From: Pseudomonas asiatica
GTDB taxonomy: Bacteria; Pseudomonadota; Gammaproteobacteria; Pseudomonadales; Pseudomonadaceae
NCBI RefSeq assembly: GCF_009932335.1
Contig: NZ_BLJF01000001.1
Span: forward strand, 1,612,001 to 1,676,000
DNA length: 64,000 nucleotides
Direction: 5' to 3'
Both the position numbers and the translations under genes were made by a program. The number at the start of each line of letters is the position of its first letter. Position 1 is the stretch's first letter. The notes under the pieces are model-generated. The model saw nothing but the letters and a program-made list of their open reading frames with translations. It did no database searches and was not told the origin of the DNA. Positions 43,027-51,602 of this stretch are shown here, in pieces.

Positions 43027-43686
43027 GTGGAGATTAATACAATTATTAGCCTGTTCGGGCAGAAAGAATCCATGGAGCTGGTGCGGTTGTCTGTTATTTA
43101 CGTCCATTTATTGGCCTGTTGCATTGCCATCGGCATGGTATTCGCCAGTGACGCCGAGATGGTCAGGAACTTGTTGAAGGGTCATAAAGAAACTGGGCAT
43201 GACAGTAAGCATATGACGAGCTTGCAGAAGTCCGTGGCCAATGCCCTGATATTCTTGTGGTTCACGGGTGCCGCAGTGATTGGAATTGACTACCTTGATA
43301 AAGGTATGAACTATTTTGCCAATCCTAAACTTCAAGCGAAGGTCATTATTGTCATGTTGCTGACCTTCAATGGCATGCTGTTGCATCGTTATGTATTGCC
43401 TGCCCTGCTCAAAGCAGGCAACTTGCTGGACCTTAATTTTGGCGTGCGGATGTTCGCACTGTTCTCCGGCGCACTGTCGGGTGTGTCCTGGCTGTATGCG
43501 GCGATGCTGGGTGTTGGCCGCCCACTGGCCTGGAAATACTCGCTGACCGAGTTGCTGCTGGCCTATCCGGTACTGATCCTGCTGGGCTTTGCCATGATGG
43601 CTGCCCTGACCCAGTGGGCACGCAAACGCAGCCAGGCCGAACCAGCTCCAGCGCCTGTCTGGCGACTGGCAGGCATTCCTACCTGA
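43027..43686 (+). CDS. Conserved hypothetical integral membrane protein
   Basis: 219 residues from GTG 43027, with GGAG at 43015-43018; ATG 43072 is an alternative. About six membrane segments (VIYVHLLACCIAIGMVFAS, NALIFLWFTGAAVIGIDYL, KVIIVMLLTFNGMLLHRYVL, GVRMFALFSGALSGVSWLYA, LLLAYPVLILLGFAMMAAL). The His residues in VHLLA and LLHRYVLPA are membrane-embedded. The family is not recognised by me. The 5' half is AT-rich, the 3' half has normal composition. A strong hairpin follows. Confidence 0.75.
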   Translation: MEINTIISLFGQKESMELVRLSVIYVHLLACCIAIGMVFASDAEMVRNLLKGHKETGHDSKHMTSLQKSVANALIFLWFTGAAVIGIDYLDKGMNYFANPKLQAKVIIVMLLTFNGMLLHRYVLPALLKAGNLLDLNFGVRMFALFSGALSGVSWLYAAMLGVGRPLAWKYSLTELLLAYPVLILLGFAMMAALTQWARKRSQAEPAPAPVWRLAGIPT

Positions 43687-43709
43687 TTGCCTGAGTAACG
43701 CTTCGGTTG

Positions 43710-43740
43710 CGCCGCGAACCGGGAAACCTGGTTCGCGGCG
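43710..43740 (+). terminator. Strong hairpin terminator
   Basis: CGCCGCGAACC (43710-43720) pairs perfectly with GGTTCGCGGCG (43730-43740) over a 9-base loop; AGCTCGTTT follows. Confidence 0.7.
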
Positions 43741-43846
43741 AGCTCGTTTCATGCGCAGCCTCTGGGCGGTTCGACTGGCGGCATTGAATTTGAACGTCGC
43801 CCAATGGTGGGGCTCTTAATGCAAAGGACACCGTGAGGGCTCCATC

Positions 43847-44089
43847 ATGAGCATTGAACGCAGCATCCCCGAGCTCGAAGCCTGGTACGCCCAATACGAC
43901 GACATCAGTTACCGCCGTGAGTCGCCGGATGCCTACCACCATGAACTGCTACGCACGGCCGAGGCGCTGCGTGACGATGGTGCCATCGACTGGGACGACT
44001 GGCTGGCACTCAAGGCATTGGCCGATGACGCCCATGTGCGCGCCCTGGAAGATGCCGTGCAGGCCCATGTGAGCGACCCCGACGCATGA
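43847..44089 (+). CDS. Small conserved hypothetical protein upstream of exonuclease III
   Basis: 80 residues, acidic and helical (IPELEAWYAQYDDISYRRES, HHELLRTAEALRDDG, WDDWLALKALADDAHVRAL). Its stop overlaps the start of the nuclease gene by four bases (ATGA), so the two are coupled. No family recognised. No signal peptide or membrane segment. Confidence 0.72.
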   Translation: MSIERSIPELEAWYAQYDDISYRRESPDAYHHELLRTAEALRDDGAIDWDDWLALKALADDAHVRALEDAVQAHVSDPDA

Positions 44090-44880
44090 AAGCGCTTAAG
44101 ATTGCCACGTTCAACATCAACGGCATTCGTAGCCGACTGCCGGCACTGCTGGCCTGGCTGGAGCGGGAAAGGCCTGACATTGCCTGCCTGCAGGAGCTCA
44201 AGGCGGCGGATCAGCAGTTTCCTCACCAGGCGCTGGAAGCGGCGGGGTACGGCAGCCTCTATCAAGGGCAGCCTTCGTGGAACGGTGTGGCCATTCTGTC
44301 GCGAGGCAGCGAACCACTGGAAGTACGGCGTGGCCTGCCTGGCATGGAGGACGACAACCAGAGCCGCTACCTCGAAGCCGCGGTGCACGGGGTGCTGGTG
44401 GCTTGCCTGTACCTGCCGAACGGCAACCCGCAACCGGGGCCGAAATTCGATTACAAGCTCCGCTGGTTCGAGGGCCTGATCGAGCATGTCAAAGGGCTGC
44501 ATGACGGTGGCCATCCCGCGGTGCTGGCGGGCGATTTCAATGTGGTGCCAACCGATATGGATATCTACGACACGCGCTCCTGGATGAAGGACGCGCTGCT
44601 GCAGCCCGAATCACGTGCGTGCTACCAGAAACTGCTGAATCAAGGCTGGGTCGACGCCATTCGCCATCTGTATCCGGACGAGCGCATTTACACCTTCTGG
44701 GATTATTTCCGCAACCACTGGGCACGCAACGCCGGTTTACGTATCGACCACCTGCTGCTCAACCCCGAGCTCGCGCCCTACCTGAAGCGGGCTGGTGTCG
44801 ATGCCTGGGTGCGTAACGAACCCAAGGCCAGCGACCATGCGCCCGTCTGGATCGAGCTGGGCACGCGTCGCCGGCCATAG
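44086..44880 (+). CDS. Exodeoxyribonuclease III / AP endonuclease
   Basis: 264 residues of the endonuclease-exonuclease-phosphatase fold: ATFNINGIRSRLPALLAWL, the metal-binding glutamate in CLQELKAADQQFP, LAGDFNVVPTDMDIYD (Asp/Asn catalytic pair), GLRIDHLLLNP and the terminal ASDHAPVWIEL motif. ExoIII (XthA) class, acting in base-excision repair. It is coupled to the small gene upstream. Pseudomonas carries more than one such gene, so the symbol is left open. Confidence 0.9.
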   Translation: MKALKIATFNINGIRSRLPALLAWLERERPDIACLQELKAADQQFPHQALEAAGYGSLYQGQPSWNGVAILSRGSEPLEVRRGLPGMEDDNQSRYLEAAVHGVLVACLYLPNGNPQPGPKFDYKLRWFEGLIEHVKGLHDGGHPAVLAGDFNVVPTDMDIYDTRSWMKDALLQPESRACYQKLLNQGWVDAIRHLYPDERIYTFWDYFRNHWARNAGLRIDHLLLNPELAPYLKRAGVDAWVRNEPKASDHAPVWIELGTRRRP

Positions 44881-44898
44881 GGCAGTTCGAGCGAACCT

Positions 44899-45246
44899 TC
44901 AACTACCGGAACCACCGCTGGAGCCCGAACCACCAGAGCCTCCGGTCCCGCTACCCGTCCCGGTGCCGCGTTCCGATCCACTGCGGTCACTACCGGATCG
45001 GTCGGTGGTGCCATCGCCACCGGTATTGTCAGTGTCATTGCCATCGGTTCCGCCGGAACCTGTCCCCATGGCATCCGCAGGCGTGCCGGAGCCGGTCGCT
45101 CCGCCTTGGTTGCTCATGTGCCCACTGTCATGCGGCTGCGTGCCAGGAGCACGCTGATCGTTCAGGTCGGTGGCTGCCAGCACCACAGGTGCGCTGAGCC
45201 CCAGGCACAGCACGAGCAGTAACGAATGAGGCTTCATGATCTTCAT
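44899..45246 (-). CDS. Secreted Gly/Ser/Asp-rich low-complexity protein
   Basis: 115 residues from ATG 45246. Signal peptide LLLVLCLGLSAPVVLAATD, then a disordered tail of Gly, Ser, Thr and Asp (GTGSGGTDGNDTDNTGGDG, ending in GSGGSGSSGGSGS). No enzyme fold. Such exported low-complexity proteins are common in Pseudomonas beside stress genes. The function is unknown. Confidence 0.7.
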   Translation of the reverse strand: MKIMKPHSLLLVLCLGLSAPVVLAATDLNDQRAPGTQPHDSGHMSNQGGATGSGTPADAMGTGSGGTDGNDTDNTGGDGTTDRSGSDRSGSERGTGTGSGTGGSGGSGSSGGSGS

Positions 45247-45353
45247 GGCGATACTCCGTTGCGGGTTGGTCACCTTCTGTTCGGCCTGCATCACCCACGG
45301 GCGTGCCGTGAAATCGACGGAATGCATGGAGCGCTGACATGCACGGGGGCGGG

Positions 45354-46463
45354 TTACCCCACGTGAATACTTTGAGGCCCGCGCTTCGATTCTTCTGGCA
45401 AGGCCGTGACCTTGATCGCGCGTACCGGTACGGCGAATTTTGCACCTACCTTCGAGAAGCGCTCGAGCAGGTGGAAATTGATCGCTTGCTGGATGTCCAT
45501 GTACAGGTTGTAGCCCGGGTCCTTGACGATATACACGCACTCGAATTCCAGCGCCTCCTTGCCGAAGCCGCGCAGGTGGGCACGGTCGAAGCGCACCTGC
45601 TGTTGTGCCTTGATCGCTTCCTCGACGATGGCGGGTGCCTTTTTCACGGCCTCGGTTGGCGTGTCGTACGACAGGCCGAACTCGAACACGATCCGTCGTT
45701 CCTGCAGGCGCTTGTAGTTCTGGATGGTGCTGCTGATCATGCTGGCATTGGCCATGACGATCTGCTCGCCGCCCAGGCTGCGGATGCGTGTGGTCTTCAG
45801 CCCCACGTGCTCCACCGTGCCGGCCAGCGGGCCGATGACGATGAAATCGCCCACCTCGAACGGCTTGTCGACGGCGATGGACAACGAGGCGAACAGGTCG
45901 CCGAGGATGTTCTGCACGGCCAGTGCAACAGCGATACCGCCTACCCCCAGGCTGGCGACGAAGGCGGTGATGTTCACGCCCAGGTTGGACAGCATCGCCA
46001 GCAGCACCACTGACCACAACAGTACCCGCGCACCCCATGCCGACAGCGTGGCCAGCGCGCTGCCCTGGTTCAAGCCGTCGGTGCGATGCCGGGCGAAGTA
46101 GCGACTCAGGCCCAGGCCGATGGCGCGGTTGGCCCACAGCCCGATCTGCAATGCCGCGACCACGAACCACAGGCTACCGACCCGGGTCAGCCAGCGCTCG
46201 GGCAGGTCGAGCATGCTCAGGCCCACCAGCAGCGAGGCGAGGAACAGCAGAAAATTGCTGGTCCCGGCGAGCACCTTGGCCAGCACCTGGCATAGCGCGC
46301 CGTCATGCTCGGACCAGCGCCTGACCCGATGCAGCATGAAACTGATGGCCGCCCGCGCCACGACGAATGTCAGCAGCGCTACCGTCAGTGCCAGCAATAA
46401 ATTAAGAACGGAAACTCCGAACAGTGTGGTATCGGTGAACAAGGCGATGATGCGATCACTCAT
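45354..46463 (-). CDS. Small-conductance mechanosensitive channel family protein (MscS-like)
   Basis: 369 residues from ATG 46463 with GGAGG ten bases upstream. Four or five membrane helices (VLNLLLALTVALLTFVVARA, NFLLFLASLLVGLSML, LLWSVVLLAMLSNLGVNITA) lead to the MscS pore helix FVASLGVGGIAVALAVQNIL and the beta-domain DKPFEVGDFIVIGPLAGTVE. The C-terminal cytoplasmic vestibule (RIVFEFGLSYDTPTEAVKK) is complete. Role: release of solutes under hypo-osmotic stress. Confidence 0.9.
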   Translation of the reverse strand: MSDRIIALFTDTTLFGVSVLNLLLALTVALLTFVVARAAISFMLHRVRRWSEHDGALCQVLAKVLAGTSNFLLFLASLLVGLSMLDLPERWLTRVGSLWFVVAALQIGLWANRAIGLGLSRYFARHRTDGLNQGSALATLSAWGARVLLWSVVLLAMLSNLGVNITAFVASLGVGGIAVALAVQNILGDLFASLSIAVDKPFEVGDFIVIGPLAGTVEHVGLKTTRIRSLGGEQIVMANASMISSTIQNYKRLQERRIVFEFGLSYDTPTEAVKKAPAIVEEAIKAQQQVRFDRAHLRGFGKEALEFECVYIVKDPGYNLYMDIQQAINFHLLERFSKVGAKFAVPVRAIKVTALPEESKRGPQSIHVG

Positions 46464-46549
46464 GAGACACTTGCCTCCTTCCATAGGATTGGGTGACTGG
46501 TGGAGCGGCATTGCCGGCGAAGCAGGCAATGCCGCTCGCCAGGTGAGCC

Positions 46550-46723
46550 TCAGCCGTCGGACTGCTCCTCTGGCGGCACCTGGCCTTCGGGCCAGTCGGG
46601 TGCTTCCTTCTCCTGTTCCTGTTCCTGTTCCTGTTCCTGTTCCTGTTCCTGTTCAGGCACAGGCTCGCCCGGGTTGTGGGGTACTTCGTCCACGTACGGG
46701 TCGGGTTGGTTGGGGTCGATCAT
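46550..46723 (-). CDS. Small acidic protein with tandem Glu-Gln repeats
   Basis: 57 residues from ATG 46723 (MIDPNQPDPYVDEVPHNPGE). The centre is a run of seven Glu-Gln pairs ending in EKEAPD, encoded by seven perfect copies of a hexanucleotide (46611-46652). It is very acidic and disordered. The repeat number may vary between strains without changing frame. The function is unknown. Confidence 0.65.
   Translation of the reverse strand: MIDPNQPDPYVDEVPHNPGEPVPEQEQEQEQEQEQEQEKEAPDWPEGQVPPEEQSDG
46611..46652. repeat. Hexanucleotide microsatellite (TCCTGT)7
   Basis: Seven perfect tandem TCCTGT units, coding for the Glu-Gln run of the small acidic protein on the minus strand. Because the unit is six bases, slippage would change length but not frame. 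Confidence 0.95.
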
Positions 46724-46768
46724 GGTCTGGCTCCTCGCCGTTGGGCTTTCTGGCATGTGTCCGGGCGT

Positions 46769-47014
46769 TCAGCCCGACTCCACGGCAGTGTTTTTCTTCC
46801 AGCCCCGCAGGTTCATGGCGCACAGGCAACCCTGCAGGATGATCAGCGCCCAGGCTTGCGCCTGCCACCCCCAGGCGGCCCACAGCACGTTGCTGGCAAT
46901 GAAGCAGCAGAAACCCAGCTTGCGCCGGCCTGGGCGCCGTGAGCCGATGCACCACGCAGCAAGTACCGTCAGGGCCATGGCAGGCCATTCAAGAAAGTCG
47001 ATCCAGGCTTCCAT
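46769..47014 (-). CDS. Small hypothetical membrane protein
   Basis: 81 residues from ATG 47014, one base overlapping the hemerythrin stop (TGATG). Three short hydrophobic segments (WPAMALTVLAAWCIG, LGFCCFIASNVLWAAWGW, AWALIILQGCLCAMNL). A small membrane protein coupled to hemerythrin; no family recognised. Confidence 0.6.
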   Translation of the reverse strand: MEAWIDFLEWPAMALTVLAAWCIGSRRPGRRKLGFCCFIASNVLWAAWGWQAQAWALIILQGCLCAMNLRGWKKNTAVESG

Positions 47015-47478
47015 CACGCAGCACGCTGTTCGCCCTTGAGCAGTTTTTTCTGCGCTTCCATGGCCTGGCCGAGCTCATCCAGTTGCTGCTTGCCCAGCAA
47101 CTTGCGGGCGGTCGGAAACAGCTCGCTTTCTTCTTCCTCGATATGGTGTTCCAGCAGTTCCTTCATCACTTTGACCCGCCCGGCGAACTCGACGGTGCCG
47201 GTTTCGGTTTGCAGCAGGTCCGGCAGCACCAGGGAGTCCACGGTGCGGTGTTCCTCCTTGGCTTCGTAGTACATCTTCGCTTCTTCCTTGCCGCCGGCCT
47301 GCTTGATGGCCGGGTACAGGATTTCTTCTTCCAGGGCGGTATGGATGCTTACCTCCTGCTTGATGCGTTCGAGCAACTCGGCGCGCTTTTTCACCGCGCG
47401 CTCAGTGGTGGAGGAGAGTTCCTCCAGCAGCTTCTTCACCAGCTCATGGTCCTGGATCAGCAAATCGATAGCGTTCAT
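47014..47478 (-). CDS. Hemerythrin HHE cation-binding domain protein
   Basis: 154 residues from ATG 47478. Four-helix hemerythrin-like fold with His/Glu ligands in LLIQDHELVKKLLEEL, VSIHTALEEEILYP, EAKEEHRTVDSLVLP and ELLEHHIEEEESELFP. It probably binds a di-iron centre and acts in oxygen, NO or iron-stress handling. The reading frame is open through the upstream region, so an automated call could wrongly extend it to 47874; the true start is the ATG at 47478. Confidence 0.88.
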   Translation of the reverse strand: MNAIDLLIQDHELVKKLLEELSSTTERAVKKRAELLERIKQEVSIHTALEEEILYPAIKQAGGKEEAKMYYEAKEEHRTVDSLVLPDLLQTETGTVEFAGRVKVMKELLEHHIEEEESELFPTARKLLGKQQLDELGQAMEAQKKLLKGEQRAA

Positions 47479-47727
47479 GCGACACCTCTTCGGGGCTGAA
47501 AAATTCACGATTGCCTTCGATGGAGTAGGGGCCGCGCGCCAAGGTTCAAAGCGGATGATCAGCGTACTGCTGTCGCGAAAGGCGGCTCTCACCGGAATCC
47601 GTGCAGGTTGCGCCGGCCAGGCAGGGTCACTCCTGCGGAATGAAAATGCACTGCGCTGCCTGGGCCGGCGCTGACAACACCTTCGAGAGTGCCGACATGT
47701 TCGCTGCGCAGGGTCAGGTATGAGCGG

Positions 47728-47874
47728 ACCGTTGCCGAACAGCCCGGCCAGGCCCAGCAGCACCACCAGCACCAGCGCGTACCATCCGACCCGTTCGAAT
47801 CGCCAGACCCGCTGCTGCATGCGCATGTCATCCTCGACGGGGTAATGCCTTGAAGCCAGCTCGTCTTCGTCCAT
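47728..47874 (-). pseudogene. N-terminal remnant of a small membrane protein
   Basis: About 49 residues from ATG 47874 (MDEDELASRHYPVEDDMRMQ, then a membrane helix YALVLVVLLGLAGLFGNGPL) resemble the start of a Pseudomonas membrane-anchored protein that in related genomes, as I recall it, is longer (about 160 residues). After GNGPL the sequence turns into Arg/Cys-rich low-quality translation and runs in frame into the hemerythrin gene. A deletion or frameshift after residue 49 is inferred. Confidence 0.5.
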
Positions 47875-47910
47875 GCTCGCAGCCTCTCACGCAGCCCCTT
47901 ACGTTGCCCC

Positions 47911-48414
47911 TCAGGCGCGCTCACCGCGCAGCCAGCGTTGGTGGTAATGGGCCAGGTGCGACAACCCGTACAGCGCGCCCTGGCGGATTACATCCGCGCG
48001 CTCGCCAAAAAAGCGCTGGCTGCGTGTGAATACCGCCAAAGGCTCGCCGGCAAAGGCCCAGGCAAAGCACACAGTGCCCGGGGCGATGCCATCCTGCGGC
48101 TGTGGCCCGGCGACTCCCGTGCTGGCGATGGCGACGGTGGCGTCGCTGTCTTTCAATGCGCCGAGGGCCATCTCCCAGGCTACCGCCTCGCTGGTCAGGC
48201 CGTAGCGTTCGATAGTCTGTGGGCTGACGCCGAGCAGGCGTTTCTTGGCGCTTGGCGAGTACACCACGTAGCCGCTTTCCAGAACCTCGCCGGTCCCCGG
48301 CACTGCTGCCAACAGCGCAACCATGGCACCGGCCGTGCAGGATTCTGCGGTGGTCAGTACCAGCTTGTGGGCTTTGAGGTAATCAAGGGCCTCGAGTACG
48401 GGGTCGGTCGTCAT
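47911..48414 (-). CDS. CinA C-terminal domain protein, nicotinamide-nucleotide amidohydrolase type
   Basis: 167 residues, matching the stand-alone CinA C-terminal (PncC) domain: LTTAESCTAGAMVALLAAVPG with the catalytic serine, GVSPQTIERYGLTSEAVAWEM, VAIASTGVAGPQPQDG. It deamidates NMN to nicotinate mononucleotide in the pyridine nucleotide cycle. Typical Pseudomonas PncC length is 160-170. Pseudomonas often has a second copy next to recA; this one is elsewhere, so it may be the paralogue. Confidence 0.87.
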   Translation of the reverse strand: MTTDPVLEALDYLKAHKLVLTTAESCTAGAMVALLAAVPGTGEVLESGYVVYSPSAKKRLLGVSPQTIERYGLTSEAVAWEMALGALKDSDATVAIASTGVAGPQPQDGIAPGTVCFAWAFAGEPLAVFTRSQRFFGERADVIRQGALYGLSHLAHYHQRWLRGERA

Positions 48415-48600
48415 GGCCGGTCACTCGTGCGTTGTTTTCTTGTGGACGTGTTTCCTGTGGGATTGGTTCATTGCTTGGGTGCCACCCATCAATGCTGGGG
48501 AAAGCTTCCTGAACTTTGTTCCGTTTGCCGGCTTCCTCTGGGTAGGAGGGCGGCGGTGCGGACCTCGCGCTGCTGCCGGAACAACAGAGGAGAAGCGATC

Positions 48601-48834
48601 ATGACCGAGCCTGTGACGTATTTCTGGATCGCTGTTGCGGCGATCATCGTGTTGCTCGATCTGTGGGCCATCGTCAGTGTCTTCCGCAGTGACAAGAGCG
48701 ACATGACGAAGGCGATGTGGGCACTGTTGCTGTTGGTGCTGCCCGTTGTCGGCCTGGCTATCTGGGGCGTTTTCGGGCCGCGTGGGATCAAACGCGGTAC
48801 CGGGCCGTCGTCGCCTGAACACAGCAAGGGGTAG
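48601..48834 (+). CDS. PLDc N-terminal domain small membrane protein
   Basis: 77 residues from ATG 48601 after GGAG. Two hydrophobic helices (YFWIAVAAIIVLLDLWAIVSV and MWALLLLVLPVVGLAIWGVFG) linked by SDKSDMTK, then a GPRG turn, as in the PLDc_N (phospholipase D nuclease-like N-terminal) family of small membrane proteins. Function unknown. It is followed after 8 bp by another tiny gene. Confidence 0.8.
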   Translation: MTEPVTYFWIAVAAIIVLLDLWAIVSVFRSDKSDMTKAMWALLLLVLPVVGLAIWGVFGPRGIKRGTGPSSPEHSKG

Positions 48835-48842
48835 GAGGGGAC

Positions 48843-48992
48843 ATGAAGAAAGGATCGGAGGCACCTCGCAGCGGAACCCAAGGTGAAGAGGAACGGGACA
48901 ATGATGCGCAGCGTCCTGATGGTTCGACTGGCACGTCCCATGATTCCACTGCGCAGAAAACAGCTCGTGAGGAAACGCAACGCAAGCGTTGA
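48843..48992 (+). CDS. Small hydrophilic hypothetical protein
   Basis: 49 residues from ATG 48843 with a very strong ribosome site, AGGAGGGG (48833-48840). Charged and disordered (MKKGSEAPRSGTQGEEERDN, ending KTAREETQRKR). The strong translation signal and 8-bp spacing from the PLDc_N gene support a real gene in the same operon. No family recognised. Confidence 0.6.
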   Translation: MKKGSEAPRSGTQGEEERDNDAQRPDGSTGTSHDSTAQKTAREETQRKR

Positions 48993-49035
48993 TCGGGTCG
49001 GCTGGAAGAACTGAATTCGCAAGCGGTCCGCGTAA

Positions 49036-49124
49036 CCTGTGGGAGCGGCTTTAGGCGCGAAGAATCCGACGCGGTGCATGGCACCGGCTGCGCCGGTGTT
49101 CGCGGCTAAAGCCACTCCCACAGG
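49036..49124. repeat. REPIN, GTGGGAGCGGCTTTAGGCGCGAA family
   Basis: CCTGTGGGAGCGGCTTTAGG left and GCTAAAGCCACTCCCACAGG right with an inner CACCGGCTGCGCCGGTG stem. Lies between the small gene and the convergent zinc ADH. Confidence 0.85.
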
Positions 49125-49130
49125 TCCCTG

Positions 49131-50330
49131 CTAATGGTCAGGTCCCAATGTACCGGCAGCAGCGCCCGGCACGAGGATGACCTTGCGGCAGTCGTCCTGT
49201 TTCTGGTCGAACAGCCTGTAACCCAAAGCCGCTTCTTCCAGGGCCAGGCGATGGGTGACGATGAGTTCCGGCTCCAGGCGCCCGGCCTCGATATGTTCGA
49301 GCAGTTCAGGAAGGAACTTCTGCACGTGGGTCTGGCCCATCTTGAACGTCAGGCCCTTGTCGAAGGCATCACCAAACATGAAGGCGTGGATAAAGCCCGC
49401 ATAGACCCCAGGCACGCTGACCACGCCGCCCCGGCGCACCGCGGCGATACTCTGGCGTAGCGCCTTGCCGCTGCTGCCCTCTATCTTCAGAGTGGTCAGT
49501 ACCGTTTCGGTGGTACTGCCCTTGGCCTCGAAACCGACCGCATCGATGACGGCGTCCACGCCGCGCATGCCGGGGGTCAGGCGGATGATGCTGTCGGCCG
49601 GGTCGTCATCCTGCTCGAAGTTGATCGGCACCACGCCGTAGGCATCGCGGGCAAACGCCAGGCGGTAGTCATTGTCGTCGACCATGAAGATCGTCTGGGC
49701 GCCCAGCATGCGCGCGCAGGCTGCGCTCAGCAGGCCGACCGGCCCGGCGCCGTAGATGGCCACTGTCGAGCCTGGGCCGACCTGCGCATTGGTGACGGCC
49801 TGCCAGGCTGTGGGCAGGATATCCGAGAGGAACAGCACCTTGTCGTCCGGAAGGTCGGTAGGCACCTTGAACGGGCCGACGTTGGCCTTGGGCACCCGCA
49901 CGAAATCCGCCTGGCCACCGGGTACGCCGCCATACAGATGGCTATAGCCGAATAGCGCCGCTCCTGGCGGGATGCCTTTCTTGTTGATGATTGCACCCCG
50001 GCCGGTGTTGGTCGTTTCGCAAGCGGCAAACTGATCGAGTTGGCAGAAGAAACAGTTGCCGCAGGCGATCACGAAGGGAATCACCACGCGGTCACCGACC
50101 TGCAGGTTGGTCACCCCGCGGCCGGTTTCCTCGACGATCCCCATGAACTCGTGGCCGAAGATATCTCCCGGCTCGGTCTGTGGAATCTTGCCATGGTAGA
50201 GGTGCAGGTCGGAGCCGCAGATGGCGGTAGCGGTGACCCGGAGGATTATATCGTCCTCGTCCTGGATGAGTGGGTCGGGGACATTGTCGACCCTGACGTC
50301 CTGGGTTCCGTGGTAAGTCAATGCTCTCAT
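49131..50330 (-). CDS. Zinc-dependent alcohol dehydrogenase (formaldehyde-dehydrogenase-like)
   Basis: 399 residues from ATG 50330. Medium-chain ADH: catalytic zinc ligands in [17 protein letters not shown] and [12 protein letters not shown], structural zinc cysteines in [16 protein letters not shown], and the NAD motif [16 protein letters not shown]. The 399-residue length and the C-terminal half ([20 protein letters not shown]) fit the glutathione-independent formaldehyde dehydrogenase-like subgroup. The substrate may be an aldehyde or alcohol; it is not part of the ped island. Confidence 0.87.
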   Translation of the reverse strand: MRALTYHGTQDVRVDNVPDPLIQDEDDIILRVTATAICGSDLHLYHGKIPQTEPGDIFGHEFMGIVEETGRGVTNLQVGDRVVIPFVIACGNCFFCQLDQFAACETTNTGRGAIINKKGIPPGAALFGYSHLYGGVPGGQADFVRVPKANVGPFKVPTDLPDDKVLFLSDILPTAWQAVTNAQVGPGSTVAIYGAGPVGLLSAACARMLGAQTIFMVDDNDYRLAFARDAYGVVPINFEQDDDPADSIIRLTPGMRGVDAVIDAVGFEAKGSTTETVLTTLKIEGSSGKALRQSIAAVRRGGVVSVPGVYAGFIHAFMFGDAFDKGLTFKMGQTHVQKFLPELLEHIEAGRLEPELIVTHRLALEEAALGYRLFDQKQDDCRKVILVPGAAAGTLGPDH

Positions 50331-50556
50331 TGTTTCATCTCCTGCAGAGGCGGGGCCGGATGGTCTATGCAGGGGAAGCCAAGGAGGGAGGTAAAGTTCA
50401 GGTGGAATCATCCATCGGTAATTTTCAGTGCTACTGGCCCCACCAACATCATGAAGAACTGTCGTTGGGGGGACATGGCATCAGGTGAAACCGGCGACCG
50501 GAGGAAACTTTAGTTGCCCTGCCAGGCTCAACCGTGCTCAAGCCGAGCGTAAAACC

Positions 50557-51252
50557 ATGAACAAGAATCCAGCATTGCAAACAAGCTTTGCCCCTTCGGC
50601 CACGCCACGCCAAGCTGCGGGCTTGCTGAAATCGGCCACGTTGCTGATGCTTGCCTCGGGGGTTGCGCCGGTTGATCGTGCGGATTGGTGGCTCGAAAAC
50701 GTTTTGCCGCTGGCACTCCTGCTCACCTTGGCTGCGACCAGCCATTATTGGCGCTTTTCTCGGCATGCTTACCTGGCAATCGTGGTGATGCTGGCGATTC
50801 ACGAACTAGGAGCGCATTTTACCTATGCCAAAGTCCCCTATGACGCTTGGCTGCGTGCGCTTACCGACCACTCTCTGAATGCCTGGATGGGCTGGCAGCG
50901 CAACCAGTTCGATCGTCTGGTGCATCTGAGTTACGGCCTTTTGTTCGTCCTGCCGATCAGGGAGCTGCTCCAGCGCCAGGCCCTGTTGCGAGGCGGCTGG
51001 TTGGCGTTGTGTACTGTTTCCTTCGTCCTCGCCACATCGGCGCTGTACGAGCTGCTGGAGTGGATAGGTGGCCAATACCTGGGTGATGACCAGGCACAAG
51101 CCTTTGTCGCGACCCAGCAAGACCCTTGGGATGCACAAAAGGACATGGCCCTGGCTTTGCTCGGTGCACTTGTCACCTTGTTCATCCAGTGGCTTGGGTC
51201 ACGCAAGCTTTGGGGCACAAAGGTAGTGTGTCTGGAGGACAGGCACGGCTGA
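50557..51252 (+). CDS. DUF2238 (YjdF-like) inner-membrane protein
   Basis: 231 residues from ATG 50557. Six membrane segments including WLENVLPLALLLTLAATSHYW and YLAIVVMLAIHELGAHFTYA; conserved family residues are in IHELGAHFTYAKVPYD, NQFDRLVHLSYGLLF and ALYELLEWIGGQYLG, with DPWDAQKDMALALLGAL near the end. Function unknown. It stands alone before a REPIN. Confidence 0.88.
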   Translation: MNKNPALQTSFAPSATPRQAAGLLKSATLLMLASGVAPVDRADWWLENVLPLALLLTLAATSHYWRFSRHAYLAIVVMLAIHELGAHFTYAKVPYDAWLRALTDHSLNAWMGWQRNQFDRLVHLSYGLLFVLPIRELLQRQALLRGGWLALCTVSFVLATSALYELLEWIGGQYLGDDQAQAFVATQQDPWDAQKDMALALLGALVTLFIQWLGSRKLWGTKVVCLEDRHG

Positions 51253-51276
51253 AGGGGCAGGACTTATCGCTGTGTA

Positions 51277-51386
51277 GGAGCGGCCTTGTGTCGCGAAAGG
51301 GCTGCGAAGCAGCCCCAGGGTTTCTGCGTAGACGCATAAGTTGCTGGGGCTGCTTCCGCAGCCCTTTCGCGACACAAGGCCGCTCC
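51277..51386. repeat. REPIN, GTAGGAGCGGCCTTGTGTCGCGA family
   Basis: GGAGCGGCCTTGTGTCGCGA left and reverse complement ending CCGCTCC at 51386. Third member of this family. The rest of the 51253-51602 gap shows nothing else recognisable. Confidence 0.9.
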
Positions 51387-51602
51387 AGGTAGCATCCAGC
51401 GCGATCAGAACTTCAAAAGGTCTCTCCATCACTGGAAAGGCCTCTCGCAATCAGCCTGTGACTATCGAAAATCCCTTAAGTTTCCATCGGGAAAACAATA
51501 ACTTGGAGAATTTTTCCAAGTCGTGTCACTCGTCGGATTTCCATTGTAAGCCCCTGTCCAGAGCCTCAGGATCGCCTCCGTATCCCTCTGAGGCTTTCAC
51601 AA

